Source: Streptomyces sp. TS71-3 (GTDB lineage: Bacteria > Actinomycetota > Actinomycetes > Streptomycetales > Streptomycetaceae). From it: a DNA stretch of 64,000 bases. The DNA lies in contig NZ_BNEL01000003.1 in the NCBI RefSeq assembly GCF_018327685.1, positions 2,604,001 to 2,668,000 on the forward strand, given 5' to 3'. Position numbers and translations under genes: made by a program. The notes below the pieces were generated by a model. The model saw only the letters and a program-made list of their open reading frames with translations, ran no database searches and was not told the origin of the DNA. The stretch's first letter is position 1; the number at the start of each line of letters is the position of its first letter. This document shows positions 8,580-17,259 of the stretch, piece after piece.

Positions 8580-9059
8580 GTGCCCGACCACACCTTCATA
8601 CTGAACGGCCGGCGCGTCACCGTGGACGTCGCCGACGACGTACGCTTGCTGTGGGTGCTCCGCGACCGGCTGGGCGTCACCGGGCCCAAGTACGGCTGCG
8701 GCCTGCGGGTCTGCCGTGCCTGCACGAGCCACCTGAACGGCGCCGCGTTCAACCCCTGCTCCGTCCCGGTGAAGGACATCGGCCCCGACGACGAGGTCAC
8801 CACCATCGAGGGCCTGGCCGACACCGCGGGCGCCGACCTCCACCCGATGCAGGAGGCCTGGCTGGAGAACGACGTCGCCCAGTGCGGCTACTGCCAGCCC
8901 GGACAGATCATGGCGGCGGTGGACCTGGTGCGGCGGGCCCGCGAGGAAGGCCGCGAGATCGCCGACGCCGACCTCGGCGCCATCCGCAACGTCTGCCGCT
9001 GCGGCACCTACCACCGCATCCGCGCGGCCATCCAGGACGGCGCGGCGCGCATGGCGTGA
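8580..9059 (+). CDS. 2Fe-2S subunit of the molybdenum hydroxylase
   Basis: A 159-residue electron-transfer subunit partnering the preceding gene. GTG 8580 follows GGGGAGCC. The N-terminal ferredoxin-like cluster is carried by YGCGLRVCRACTSHLNG plus a later cysteine (NPCSVPV); the C-terminal helical cluster by QCGYCQPGQIM and NVCRCGTYHRI. All eight cysteines expected for two 2Fe-2S centres are present. It has no signal peptide, consistent with export as a hitchhiker on the Tat-tagged large subunit. The large-then-small gene order is the reverse of many homologous operons. Confidence 0.93.
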   Translation: MPDHTFILNGRRVTVDVADDVRLLWVLRDRLGVTGPKYGCGLRVCRACTSHLNGAAFNPCSVPVKDIGPDDEVTTIEGLADTAGADLHPMQEAWLENDVAQCGYCQPGQIMAAVDLVRRAREEGREIADADLGAIRNVCRCGTYHRIRAAIQDGAARMA

Positions 9060-9098
9060 AGGCCGCCACGGGGGCGCGCCGCGCCGTGCCCGGCCGTG

Positions 9099-9164
9099 TC
9101 AGGAGGAGAGCGCGTACGTCCTGATCCAGTCGACCTCGTCTGCGGCGCCGCGCACCGGGTGACG
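9099..9164 (-). pseudogene. Possible 3' remnant of a secreted hydrolase gene
   Basis: Reading leftwards, the frame ending at the stop 9099-9101 gives AADEVDWIRTYALSS, which resembles the last strand of GH16-type or laminin-G-like hydrolases. Nothing upstream of about 9164 continues the domain. Too short for certainty. Confidence 0.25.
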
Positions 9165-9191
9165 TCGTCGGGCGTCCGGACGGCCGGCGGC

Positions 9192-10814
9192 TCAGCGCCC
9201 GGTCGGTGAGACGGCGGGCCTGGGCGTCGTGCCGCCCGCACCGAGGTCCGTGCCGTCGGTGCGCGGGAAGGCGCAGGCCGACGGGAAGCGCACCTCCGAG
9301 CAGGGGCTCTGGCCGCTGTCCCGCAGGATGTCGATGCCGGGCCCGGTGGTCATGAAGCGCAGGAACCCGGCCGCGATCGACGTGGCGGGGACGTCACCGA
9401 AGGTGTAGCCGTACTCCGTCGCCCAGAACGGGTAGGTGCCGTCGCCGGCGGTGCCCAGGCCGGGCACCACGCCGTCCAGTTTCAGCGTCCGCACCCCGTC
9501 GGACTGGGCGGCGGCCTCCACCTCGGCGTAGCCCACGGCTCCCGGGGTGCGCGCCACCTCCTTCAGCAGCTCCGCCGTCGTGCTCGTGCTGCAGGAGGCG
9601 ACGGCGTCGCCGGTGGTGACGCCGACCGCGCAGTACCCGACGTTGGGAGGGAGCACCTTGCGGTCGTCCATGATGTGGTCCTGGAAGACGTCGGCGGTGC
9701 CCGATCCCTTGGCCCGGGTGACCAGGACGACGCGGCGTGAGGCCCCGCCCAGCTGGGACCAGTTGGTGATCTCACCGGAGAAGAGCCGCCGCGCGTCGGT
9801 GAGGGAGACGCCGTCGACACCGGTGTCCTCGTTGGTGACGAGCCCGAACACCGACAACGACACCGGCCGGCCGTGCAGCTCCGGGTGGCCGTCGCCCTCC
9901 GGGCCGTCGGTGAAGGTCACCGTGTGGTCGGCCGCGGCGCTCCCGGCGCCGAGCAACTCCGTCACCCCCGTGCGGCTGCCGGTGGGCAGCACCTGGGCGG
10001 AGGAGTCGGGGCAGGTCGACTCGTAGGCCCGGGCGGCCTGCAGGAGCACGGGTTCCAGGGCGGTGGAGCCGGTGATGGTCAGGTCGCCGCCCGCGCAGTC
10101 GAACGACGACGACCGCTGCCCGGAGACCAGGTACTGGGCGAGGACGACGGCGACGAGGAAGCCGATGAGGGTGACGGCCTGCCACGAGGTGCGGCTGCGG
10201 CTCTTGGTCTCCTTCAACCTTCCCCTGCCGACACCGCCCTTGATCCCGCCGTACACCGTCGGCTCCTTGAAGGGTGCGGACGGGTCGGCCGGCGAGGCGG
10301 GATCGCGTTCGAGCGCCGCGAGCACCTTGTAGTGCGCCGAGCGGTTCAACGGCACTTTGGGGAGCCGGATCTCGCTGCCCTCGTAGCCCAGGCCGGAGCC
10401 GGGCCCGAAGTTGGGGCGCAGGTGCCTGTCGCTGAGCTCGGTGATGACCACGCCCGCCACTCGGCGCCCGGGGAACTCGACGCGCACTCCGACGCGGTCG
10501 TGGTTCAGCACCGCGTAGTCGCCCTCGTCGATGTTGACCGCGCCGACGTTCTCGATCCGCAGCAGCACGAACGAGGGATCCTCAAGCACCCGCCCGTTCA
10601 ACTCGCCCTGCGGCTCGCCCTGCTCCGGGCGGTGCCGCAGCTCCTGAAGCGCCCCCGCGTACTGCGAGTGCGCCTCGTCGACCGCGGTCGTGTCCATCTG
10701 CACGCGGTAGCCGAGCCGCTTGCGGCCCACCAGGACGAACTCGTAGATCGCGGCCACCACCGGGACGAGCACACCGAGCGCGGCCAGGCATATCTCCCAG
10801 GGGAAGTCGTTCAT
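9192..10814 (-). CDS. Membrane-anchored PstS-like substrate-binding protein with two transmembrane segments
   Basis: A 540-residue protein. ATG 10814 follows GGAGGCCACC. Transmembrane helix 1 is at about residues 6-28 (ICLAALGVLVPVVAAIYEFV). A folded region of about 165 residues follows (VLLRIENVGAVNIDEGDYAV, FPGRRVAGVVITELSDRHLR), then helix 2 (WQAVTLIGFLVAVVLAQYLV) and a type-2 periplasmic binding domain of the phosphate-binding class: LTITGSTALEPVLLQAARAY, PTGSRTGVTELLGAG, LFSGEITNWSQLGG, RAKGSGTADVFQ, GAVGYAEVEAA. No ABC permease or ATPase is adjacent. The topology suggests a sensor or scaffold joining a cytoplasmic domain to an extracellular ligand domain; that is inference. Confidence 0.85.
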   Translation of the reverse strand: MNDFPWEICLAALGVLVPVVAAIYEFVLVGRKRLGYRVQMDTTAVDEAHSQYAGALQELRHRPEQGEPQGELNGRVLEDPSFVLLRIENVGAVNIDEGDYAVLNHDRVGVRVEFPGRRVAGVVITELSDRHLRPNFGPGSGLGYEGSEIRLPKVPLNRSAHYKVLAALERDPASPADPSAPFKEPTVYGGIKGGVGRGRLKETKSRSRTSWQAVTLIGFLVAVVLAQYLVSGQRSSSFDCAGGDLTITGSTALEPVLLQAARAYESTCPDSSAQVLPTGSRTGVTELLGAGSAAADHTVTFTDGPEGDGHPELHGRPVSLSVFGLVTNEDTGVDGVSLTDARRLFSGEITNWSQLGGASRRVVLVTRAKGSGTADVFQDHIMDDRKVLPPNVGYCAVGVTTGDAVASCSTSTTAELLKEVARTPGAVGYAEVEAAAQSDGVRTLKLDGVVPGLGTAGDGTYPFWATEYGYTFGDVPATSIAAGFLRFMTTGPGIDILRDSGQSPCSEVRFPSACAFPRTDGTDLGAGGTTPRPAVSPTGR

Positions 10815-11014
10815 GGTGGCCTCCGTGCCCGTGTCCTCGGCTGGTGAGCAGCCGACTGAGGAGATCGAAGGTACGAGCAGGTGCGCACCGCGCGGGTGGC
10901 GACGGGAGGGTTGGGAGGTGATGTTCCCCAGGTGTTTCCGGGCACGGGGGCGTTCCGTGGCGGAACCTTGACTTCCCGGCCGCCGGCCGCGGTCGAACGG
11001 CACGACGCGCGGCC
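10815..11014. other. Intergenic stretch between two leftward genes
   Basis: About 200 bases upstream of the PstS-like gene and downstream of the large subtilase terminator. It should hold the promoter of the PstS-like gene. No convincing -10/-35 pair or operator was found. Confidence 0.4.
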
Positions 11015-11046
11015 CCCGCGCGGTGGGCCCCGACCCACCGCGCGGG
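11015..11046 (-). terminator. Terminator of the large subtilase gene
   Basis: Perfect 13-bp stem (CCCGCGCGGTGGG and complement) with a 6-base loop, starting eight bases beyond the stop codon. Confidence 0.85.
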
Positions 11047-11053
11047 CACCGCC

Positions 11054-14000
11054 TCAGGCGGTCCGGTAGGCGTCGATGATCGTCTGGGTGAACGTGGCAC
11101 CCTGGCGGTCGCGTACCTCCGCCCGGAACGACACCGACCCTCCGGCGGCCGGATTGCGCACCGTCACCCTGCCGTCCCGCACCGGCAGCCGCCGCCACGC
11201 CGATCCGCCGTCGTACGAGACGGACACCGTGAGCGCCGCGAGGCCCCGGCCCGCCGCCGAGCCCTGGACGGTGACCGGAACCGGCTGCGTGCGGCCCGCG
11301 GTGGCCGTGGAGTCCAGGGCGAGTTCCGGGGTGAACCGCACCACGCTCGCCGGCACGGCCGTGGCCCGCCCGGTGTGTCCGGAGGTGAACTCGGCCGCCC
11401 ACGTCACCGTGGAGCTGGTCGTGGAGACGCCGGAGCCGGCGCGGCCCGCGGTGGTGACGAGGCGGTAGCGGGCCTTGCCCGCCGGGAGCCGGAACGTGGC
11501 GGAGTCGAGGACGCCGGCGGACGTCGCGTACTCCTTGCCGTTCCGGTAGAGCGTGGTGGAGGCGGAGCCCGCGTCCACCAGGCTGCTCCCGGTGTGGCCG
11601 GCGCCGTCGGCGAAGGGCGTGATCGCGCCGGTCAGGGTGTCACCGTCGCGCGTCAGCCCCGGCTGCTCGCCCAGCGCCGGGCCGAAGACGCCGGTGTTGA
11701 ACGTCTCGGCGTACTCCCGCCCGGCGCGGTACACCGAGACCGGTCCCCGGTACTCGGCCTTGACCTGGCCGTTGGTGCCGTTCACCTGCTGGAAGCTGCG
11801 CTGCCAGTGGTAGCCGCCCTGGAGGTAGACGGTGCGGGTGCCCGGCAGGTCGGAGTAGAAGCCCACGGCCGCCGCGCCGGGGACGTCCGGGGTGATCGTC
11901 CAGTCGACGCCCGCGTCACCCGCGACCGAGCCGCCGAGGCGTGCCGTCAGCTTCGCCAGGTCCGCCCACGTCTCGTGCCGGGTGAAGCCCGTGTAGAAGC
12001 CGCCCTTGTGGGTGTCGGCGAGGTGGAACTCCGTGTCGCCGCCGGCCCAGCGCGACAGCAGGTACGACGTCACGTCGCCGGCCGGAGGCGGGGTGCCGGT
12101 CTGCGCGGTGCGGGTGCCGGCCGGCGCGTCCGGGAGCAGGCCGAGACCGCTGGTGTGCAGGGTCCCGTTCTCCTTCACCGCCGTGTAGAGGATCGTCGAG
12201 TAGTGACCGGCGTCCGGGGCGGGGACCGAGATGTCGAGTGGTCGGGCCTGCCGGGCGTCCAGCGTGATGGTCATGTCCTTGTCGATGGTGAGCTTCGGCG
12301 TGGAGAGCAGGTCGTAGCCCTCGGTCCCCCCGTCGCCGCCCACGAAGAACTTGCCGACCATGGTGTAGTCGCCCCTGGGCACCCTGATCCGGGCGGTGCC
12401 GTCCTCACCCGTGACGATGGCGTAGGTGTCGCTGTCCAGCCCCTCGACCCAGCCGAACCAGAAGTTGGACTCGGGCCGCTCGCCGTTCCGGTCGGTGGCG
12501 TCGAAGGTGATGTCGTAGACCTCGCCCTCGCGTTCCAGACCGCCCAGGCTCCGGACGGTCTGGCCGCCGCCGGACGCGGTGACGGTGACCGCGTACTCGC
12601 CCGTGGTGTCGCCGCCGACCCGGGTGTCGGCGGTCACGTCGACGGTGGCCGTGCCCTGCGCGGGCACGGTGACCTGCTGGGCGCTCAGCGTGAAGAAGCC
12701 CTCCGGGGCGCTGCCGCCGGGCCCGGTGGTGGCGGCCGAGAGGTCGAGCGCCACCGGCTGGTCGCCGGTGTTGCGGTAGGTGATCGTCTTGGTGAGCGGT
12801 TCGTCGTCCTCGTGGGGCCAGCGCACCCGGCCGAAGTTGAGGGAGCCCGGCTCGGAGACGACGGTCTGCCGGACCGCCCGTGCCACGTCGACGCGCCCGC
12901 TGCCCTGCTCGTACGCGGTGTAGTCGCCCGGCTCGGCCGAGCCCATCAGGGCCGCCTTCAACTGCGCGCCGTTCCAGTTTGGGTGCTGCTGGGCGAGCAG
13001 CGCAGCCGCGCCCGTGACGTGGGGCGTGGCCATCGACGTGCCGGACAGCGTGACGTAGCCGGGGGCCGGGTGCGGCTGGTCGGGCTCCGTTCCCTCCGCG
13101 GACGCGGCGGTGATGTCCACGCCGGGCGCCGTCAGGTCGGGCTTGACGCCGCCGTCCTCCAGGCGCGGGCCCCGGGAGGAGAACGGGGCCAGGACGTCCT
13201 GCTTGTCGACGGCGCCCACGGTCAGCGCGCTCTGCGCGGTGCCGGGTGTGCCGACGGTGGTCGGGCCGGGGCCCCAGTTGCCGGCGGCGATCACGAACAG
13301 CGCCTGGTCGGACAGCCGGTTGACGGCGTCCTCGACGGGGTCGGGGCCGAGGGTGTCGGACGAGCCGAGCGACATGTTCACGACGTCGGCGCCCTGCTCG
13401 ACCGCCCACTCCATGCCCTCGATGATCTCCGACTCCAGGCCGGAGCCGCCGTCGTCGAGCACCTTGCCGTTGATCAGCTCGGCGCCGGGCGCCACGCCCC
13501 GGTACCTGCCGGCGGATTCGGCACCGGTACCGGCGGCGGTCGAGGCGACGTGCGTGCCGTGGCCGTTGTGGTCCTTGGCGTCCGCCTCCGGCGTGAAGTT
13601 CTTCTCGGCGACGACCTTGGGGCCGACGTCCTGGTGGCCGGTGTCGATGCCCGTGTCCAGGACGGCGATCCGCACGCCTTTGCCGTCGTACCCCGCCTGC
13701 CATGCCTCCGGGGCGCCGATCTGCGGAACGCTCTCGTCCAGCGAGGCCGTCATCACCCGGTCGAGGCTGATGGACGCCACCCCGCTCGCCGCCGTGAGGC
13801 CCCGCGGCGCGGTGCGGGTGAGCGAGGCCCAGGCAGCCGGGGCCTGTGCCGGTGCCACGGTCATGGCCTCGCCGTTCACGGATGCGAGCCGGTGGACGGT
13901 CGCGTCCGTCCCCGCGAACAGCCGCTTCTGCGGGGCCGGGCGGTCCTTCGCGTAGGTGACGATGAGCGGCACCGAGCCGTCCGCCAGGTCCCGGTACGCG

Positions 14001-14377
14001 GGCCGGCTCAGCTCGGTGACGTCGAACAGCCCCATGTCCAGGGTGTGCGCGGCGAGCATCGCGTCGGCGTCGGCGGGGATCACGTAGGTGTGCCCCTTGA
14101 TCTCGGTGATATCCACGGGCACGGAGGACCGGCCCTCGGCGGGCAGCACTCCCGCGACCCTGCCGCCGGCGTTCAGCACCACCCGGTCGCCGGTGATCAG
14201 CGTGACCTCGCGGCCCGGCCCGGCGCCGCCGGGCGCCGCCGCGGCACCGCCCGGCCGGCTCTGTGCCGGCGGCGGCGCCGCGCTCGCGGTGCCCAGGCCG
14301 GCGGTCATGCCTGCGACCAGGGCCGCCGCCGCGACGGCGGCGACGGCGGTCCGGGAGGTGAAGCGGGTTCTTCGCAC
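11054..14377 (-). CDS. Large secreted S8 serine peptidase
   Basis: A 1107-residue exported subtilase. GTG 14377 follows AGGGGA and begins a signal peptide (RRTRFTSRTAVAAVAAAALV, cleavage near ASA-APP). Residues about 55-220 are a propeptide (EVTLITGDRVVL, ADADAMLAAHTLDMGLFDV). The catalytic domain shows Asp241 in AVLDTGIDTGHQD, His273 in NGHGTHVAST and Ser448 in LSGTSMATPHVTGAAAL. The long C-terminal part (about 520-1107) is beta-rich, with a Fn3-like segment (RVRWPHEDDEPLTKTITYRN) and a prealbumin-like peptide. This is the usual architecture of 1.1-kb-residue streptomycete subtilases. Monocistronic, with a terminator at 11015-11046. Family is certain; substrate is unknown. Confidence 0.93.
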   Translation of the reverse strand: MRRTRFTSRTAVAAVAAAALVAGMTAGLGTASAAPPPAQSRPGGAAAAPGGAGPGREVTLITGDRVVLNAGGRVAGVLPAEGRSSVPVDITEIKGHTYVIPADADAMLAAHTLDMGLFDVTELSRPAYRDLADGSVPLIVTYAKDRPAPQKRLFAGTDATVHRLASVNGEAMTVAPAQAPAAWASLTRTAPRGLTAASGVASISLDRVMTASLDESVPQIGAPEAWQAGYDGKGVRIAVLDTGIDTGHQDVGPKVVAEKNFTPEADAKDHNGHGTHVASTAAGTGAESAGRYRGVAPGAELINGKVLDDGGSGLESEIIEGMEWAVEQGADVVNMSLGSSDTLGPDPVEDAVNRLSDQALFVIAAGNWGPGPTTVGTPGTAQSALTVGAVDKQDVLAPFSSRGPRLEDGGVKPDLTAPGVDITAASAEGTEPDQPHPAPGYVTLSGTSMATPHVTGAAALLAQQHPNWNGAQLKAALMGSAEPGDYTAYEQGSGRVDVARAVRQTVVSEPGSLNFGRVRWPHEDDEPLTKTITYRNTGDQPVALDLSAATTGPGGSAPEGFFTLSAQQVTVPAQGTATVDVTADTRVGGDTTGEYAVTVTASGGGQTVRSLGGLEREGEVYDITFDATDRNGERPESNFWFGWVEGLDSDTYAIVTGEDGTARIRVPRGDYTMVGKFFVGGDGGTEGYDLLSTPKLTIDKDMTITLDARQARPLDISVPAPDAGHYSTILYTAVKENGTLHTSGLGLLPDAPAGTRTAQTGTPPPAGDVTSYLLSRWAGGDTEFHLADTHKGGFYTGFTRHETWADLAKLTARLGGSVAGDAGVDWTITPDVPGAAAVGFYSDLPGTRTVYLQGGYHWQRSFQQVNGTNGQVKAEYRGPVSVYRAGREYAETFNTGVFGPALGEQPGLTRDGDTLTGAITPFADGAGHTGSSLVDAGSASTTLYRNGKEYATSAGVLDSATFRLPAGKARYRLVTTAGRAGSGVSTTSSTVTWAAEFTSGHTGRATAVPASVVRFTPELALDSTATAGRTQPVPVTVQGSAAGRGLAALTVSVSYDGGSAWRRLPVRDGRVTVRNPAAGGSVSFRAEVRDRQGATFTQTIIDAYRTA

Positions 14378-14563
14378 GGTGGAATCCCCTCTGCTCTTCG
14401 GATGCCGCCAGGCCCGCGGCCCGCGGCGCGGAACACGCTGGAGGAGCGGGGGCACCCCGTCAAGACGGCCGGGGACATGAGGTCTGGACCACGGAATCGG
14501 TGCAACTGCCCTGTATCCGGGCGGATTTGAGGGAGCTGGGAGGTGATGGTTCCGGCCATCTGA

Positions 14564-14656
14564 GGGCGTCTCGGTCTCCCTGTGGGCGTCCCGGTCTCCC
14601 TGGGCCTCTCGGTCTCCCTGGGTGTCTCGGCCTCCCTGGGGGTGTCCCAGTCTCCT
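14564..14656. repeat. Degenerate 18-bp tandem repeat, five copies
   Basis: Consensus GGGYSTCYCGGTCTCCCT. Copies start near 14564, 14584, 14602, 14620 and 14640, with two small spacers. It lies in the 322-base gap between the subtilase start (14377) and the AraC gene (14700). An antisense reading frame crosses it without coding features. No regulatory function is evident. Confidence 0.7.
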
Positions 14657-14699
14657 GGGGCTCAGCCTCCCCATCCCCGCGCCCCTGCCGGGGGCCCGG

Positions 14700-15494
14700 C
14701 TACGCGGAACCGTGTCTCTGTCCCGGCACCCCGGTCCCGTCCCGGATGGCGCGGGGAGACGCGCCCAGTTCGCGCCGGCAGATCTTGTTGAACGCCTGGA
14801 GATCGGCGATGCCGACGGAGGCCGCCACCGTCGCGATGGGCAGCGTGGTCTCGCGCAGCAGGTGGGCCGCGCGCTCCATGCGGCGGCGCCTGATGTACGC
14901 CACGACGGTGTCGCCCGTCTCGGCGCGGAACAGCCGGATGAGGTGGTTGTGCGACACCCCCGCCACCTCGGCCACCCCAGGGACGGGGAGGGGTTCGGCC
15001 AGGTGCGAGTCGATGTGCGCCATCGCCACCGCCACCGCGTGACGTGCGCTCACGTCCGCGGGCCGTGGCAGGTGCGCCACCCGCCACAGCGCGGACCAGA
15101 CCTCCGCGACGGTCCAGGCCGGGGTGCGCGGCCGTACCGCGATCGCCGTGAGGAGCCGGTCCGCGAGCTCCGCGGCCTGGGCGCCGGCGTCCTGCACGGC
15201 GGGCACGGTGATCGGCTCGCCCCCGTCGGAGAGCGCCAGGTGGACATAGAGGTGCTCGGACCGTCCGCGGTAGTGGTACTGCACCCGCGTGCCGGGCGGC
15301 ACCAGGCTGACGGTGCCCGGCCGGATGGTGTGCGCGGTGTCCGCCACCGTCAGCCGGGCGGTGTAGCGGTACAGGTGGAACTGCCACAGATCCGGCAGCA
15401 GGAACGTGTCGTGGTCGCTCGCCGTGCCGTGCACGCCCACCCCGATGCCCTCCACCCGAGGCGGCAGGCCGAGCCTCAAGCTGAAGCACTGCAT
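14700..15494 (-). CDS. AraC family transcriptional regulator
   Basis: A 264-residue regulator. The N-terminal half is a cupin-like sensing domain (HDTFLLPDLWQFHLYRYTAR, SLVPPGTRVQYHYRGR), typical of sugar-responsive AraC proteins. The C-terminal pair of helix-turn-helix motifs is at about residues 165-255: LPVPGVAEVAGVSHNHLIRL and LPIATVAASVGIADLQAFNK, ending GASPRAIRD. It is divergent from the dioxygenase gene at 15589 and probably controls it and the downstream oxidoreductases. The 94-base shared intergenic region contains CCAG-TAG-CTGG (15507-15517). Confidence 0.9.
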   Translation of the reverse strand: MQCFSLRLGLPPRVEGIGVGVHGTASDHDTFLLPDLWQFHLYRYTARLTVADTAHTIRPGTVSLVPPGTRVQYHYRGRSEHLYVHLALSDGGEPITVPAVQDAGAQAAELADRLLTAIAVRPRTPAWTVAEVWSALWRVAHLPRPADVSARHAVAVAMAHIDSHLAEPLPVPGVAEVAGVSHNHLIRLFRAETGDTVVAYIRRRRMERAAHLLRETTLPIATVAASVGIADLQAFNKICRRELGASPRAIRDGTGVPGQRHGSA

Positions 15495-15506
15495 GGTGAG
15501 AAATTA

Positions 15507-15517
15507 CCAGTAGCTGG
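15507..15517. promoter_or_regulatory. Small dyad between divergent AraC and dioxygenase genes
   Basis: CCAGTAGCTGG has 4-bp arms around TAG. A -10-like TACTGT (15555-15560) for the dioxygenase gene lies further right. Position suits a regulator site but the motif is short. Confidence 0.3.
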
Positions 15518-15588
15518 GTGAGTGGAACCCACGCTGCACCGCTTTGAAGTCGCCTACTGTGGGCGCGCGCAACAACGAGGAGGGAAAG

Positions 15589-16416
15589 ATGACCACCCAT
15601 CCCGGTCCCGGACAACTGCTGGACTCGGTCCGGATGGCGACGTTCGCGGCGTCCGGCTTCCTGCGCCTTGACGCCGTCGTGCCCCAGGAGCTGAACGATC
15701 AGGCGGTGGACGCGCTCACCGACGGCATCCCGGCGGTCCCGTACGGCACCCCGGTCTCCGAGGCGTTCCCAGCCGGATCGTTCGCCCGGAAGCTGGTGGA
15801 GGTGCCGGCCGTCGCGGGCGCGCTGCGGAGCCTGGTCGGCCCCGAACCGAACGTCGACCACCACGCCGTGCACGTCCGCGAGCCCGGCGAGGGGAAGGCG
15901 CAGCCGCTGCACGGCGACGCGATCATCGACGTGCGGCCCGACGCCTTCGACGTCCAGCTCATGTACTACCCGCGTGCGGTCACCCTGGAGGCCGGCGGCA
16001 CGCTGATCGTGCCGGGCAGCCACCTGCGGCGCACCAACGAGAGCGACACCGGCCGGTACCAGAACCTGCTCGGGCAGGTACGCCTGGTGTGCGAGGCCGG
16101 CACGGTCGTCCTGCTGCACCACGGCGTGTGGCACGGCGGCCGGCGCAACGACGGCACCGAGCGCCGCTACATGTTCAAGATCCGCTTCAATCCGGTCGTG
16201 CGGCAGACCCTGCTGTGGGACACCGGCGACCTGGACGACCCGGCGGTGGCCGACGCGCTGCGCGTCCAGTACCCGTGGTACGAGCAGGCCACCGGCCGCC
16301 TGGAGTTGCACAACCGGATCCGGATGTGGCGCGCGCTCACCGGCGACCCCGGCTTCGACCTCGACCACTGGGCCACGCGGGTCAGCAACCGGCCCGGCGT
16401 CCCCGCCGCCGTATGA
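15589..16416 (+). CDS. Phytanoyl-CoA dioxygenase (PhyH) family Fe(II)/2-oxoglutarate oxygenase
   Basis: A 275-residue oxygenase. The ATG at 15589 is chosen over an in-frame ATG at 15544 because GGAGGG lies eight bases upstream. The jelly-roll iron site is visible: His108 and Asp110 in LHGDAIIDVR, distal His182 in HHGVWHGGRR, and Arg185 or Arg186 as the likely 2-oxoglutarate ligand. It overlaps the next start (ATGA at 16413), so the two are translationally coupled. Located between an AraC regulator and Gfo/Idh/MocA oxidoreductases, it probably hydroxylates a carbohydrate- or cyclitol-derived substrate; this is inferred from context only. Confidence 0.85.
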   Translation: MTTHPGPGQLLDSVRMATFAASGFLRLDAVVPQELNDQAVDALTDGIPAVPYGTPVSEAFPAGSFARKLVEVPAVAGALRSLVGPEPNVDHHAVHVREPGEGKAQPLHGDAIIDVRPDAFDVQLMYYPRAVTLEAGGTLIVPGSHLRRTNESDTGRYQNLLGQVRLVCEAGTVVLLHHGVWHGGRRNDGTERRYMFKIRFNPVVRQTLLWDTGDLDDPAVADALRVQYPWYEQATGRLELHNRIRMWRALTGDPGFDLDHWATRVSNRPGVPAAV

Positions 16417-16754
16417 CCACCGAATCGGCCCGCACGGGAGATGCGCCCATGACCCTCGCAGAATCCGCCGCCACCGTCCGGCAGCAGGTGCTCGTGCTGT
16501 ACCTGTCGACGTCCGCGCTCGACAGCCGCACCGTCGGCTGGGCGCGTTACGACGGCACCGGCGCCACCGAGCCCGGCACCGGCGACAGCGACGAGCCGCC
16601 CTACCCCGACGGGGTCGCGGCGCTGCGCGACGGCTGGCGCCTCATCCAGGCGTCCCCGCTCATCCCGCCCTACCCGGGACACGAGTACGACGTCTCGTTC
16701 CTCAAGCACGAGTTCCTGTTCGAGAAGCTGGTCCCGGGCCCACCCCTCGGCTGA
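16413..16754 (+). CDS. Conserved-looking hypothetical protein coupled to the dioxygenase
   Basis: A 113-residue soluble protein I cannot assign. It starts at the ATG of an ATGA overlap with the dioxygenase stop. A second ATG 36 bases on (16449) is possible. Readable segments are QQVLVLYLSTSALDSRTVGW, PYPDGVAALRDGWRLIQASP and PYPGHEYDVSFLKHEFLFEK. It has no signal peptide, membrane segment or metal-binding pattern. Strict coupling suggests it works with the dioxygenase or in the same pathway. Confidence 0.8.
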   Translation: MTTESARTGDAPMTLAESAATVRQQVLVLYLSTSALDSRTVGWARYDGTGATEPGTGDSDEPPYPDGVAALRDGWRLIQASPLIPPYPGHEYDVSFLKHEFLFEKLVPGPPLG

Positions 16755-17009
16755 CGACGCCGTGCGCGAGGCGGCCACCGGGCCCCCGGGGCGCCCCGCA
16801 CGAGCGGCCCCGGACCCGCGGCCCGACCCGGTGAGCGGGGCGCGATGCCCCCTGCGAGTCCACGCGGGGCAGCCGGCGAATCAGCTGCCCCGCCGCGCCC
16901 CTCACCGCCGTACGCCGTCCATCCCCAGCCAACTCCCAGGACGCCGCGGCGGCCGTCGCGTTCCTCCCCATGTCGCTGATCGCCGCCCTCGCGTATGTTC
17001 AGTTCCCTC

Positions 17010-17192
17010 TCCAGCGAAGGTGGGTCCACACCGGTCAGCGTCGGACTGGCCTCGCTCCAGGGCCAGTTCCTGACCGACTACCCCGTGCTCATGGCCGGCT
17101 CGCTCATCGCCGGCCTGCCCATGCTCGTCCTCTACCTCCTGCCCCAACGCCACTTCGTCCAGGGCATCGCGCTCAGCGGCCCGAAGGGCTGA
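17010..17192 (+). pseudogene. C-terminal remnant of a carbohydrate ABC transporter permease (MalG type)
   Basis: The last 55 or so residues of a MalG-class permease are preserved: VGLASLQGQFLTDYPVLMAG, LIAGLPMLVLYLLPQRHFVQ, GIALSGPKG. The five upstream membrane segments and the EAA loop are absent. Bases 16755-17010 carry no complete gene; a hydrophobic scrap (AVAFLPMSLIAALAYVQF, near 16940-16995) may be a piece of another transporter gene. The position just before two Gfo/Idh/MocA genes suggests this is what remains of a binding protein-permease-permease set. Confidence 0.8.
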
Positions 17193-17259
17193 CCCCGACC
17201 GACCACCAGGGCGCCGGCCCCGAGCCGGCCCCGCCCCACCGGAAGGCAGTCACCGTCCC

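Noticed and set aside
6063..9014. A minus-strand open frame of about 980 codons opposite the molybdenum hydroxylase genes
   Set aside because: Low-complexity shadow of two well-supported plus-strand genes.
11375..14530. A plus-strand open frame of about 1050 codons opposite the large subtilase
   Set aside because: Translation is Arg/Gly/Ala/Val-rich without any domain, while the minus strand encodes a complete subtilase with catalytic triad and signal peptide.
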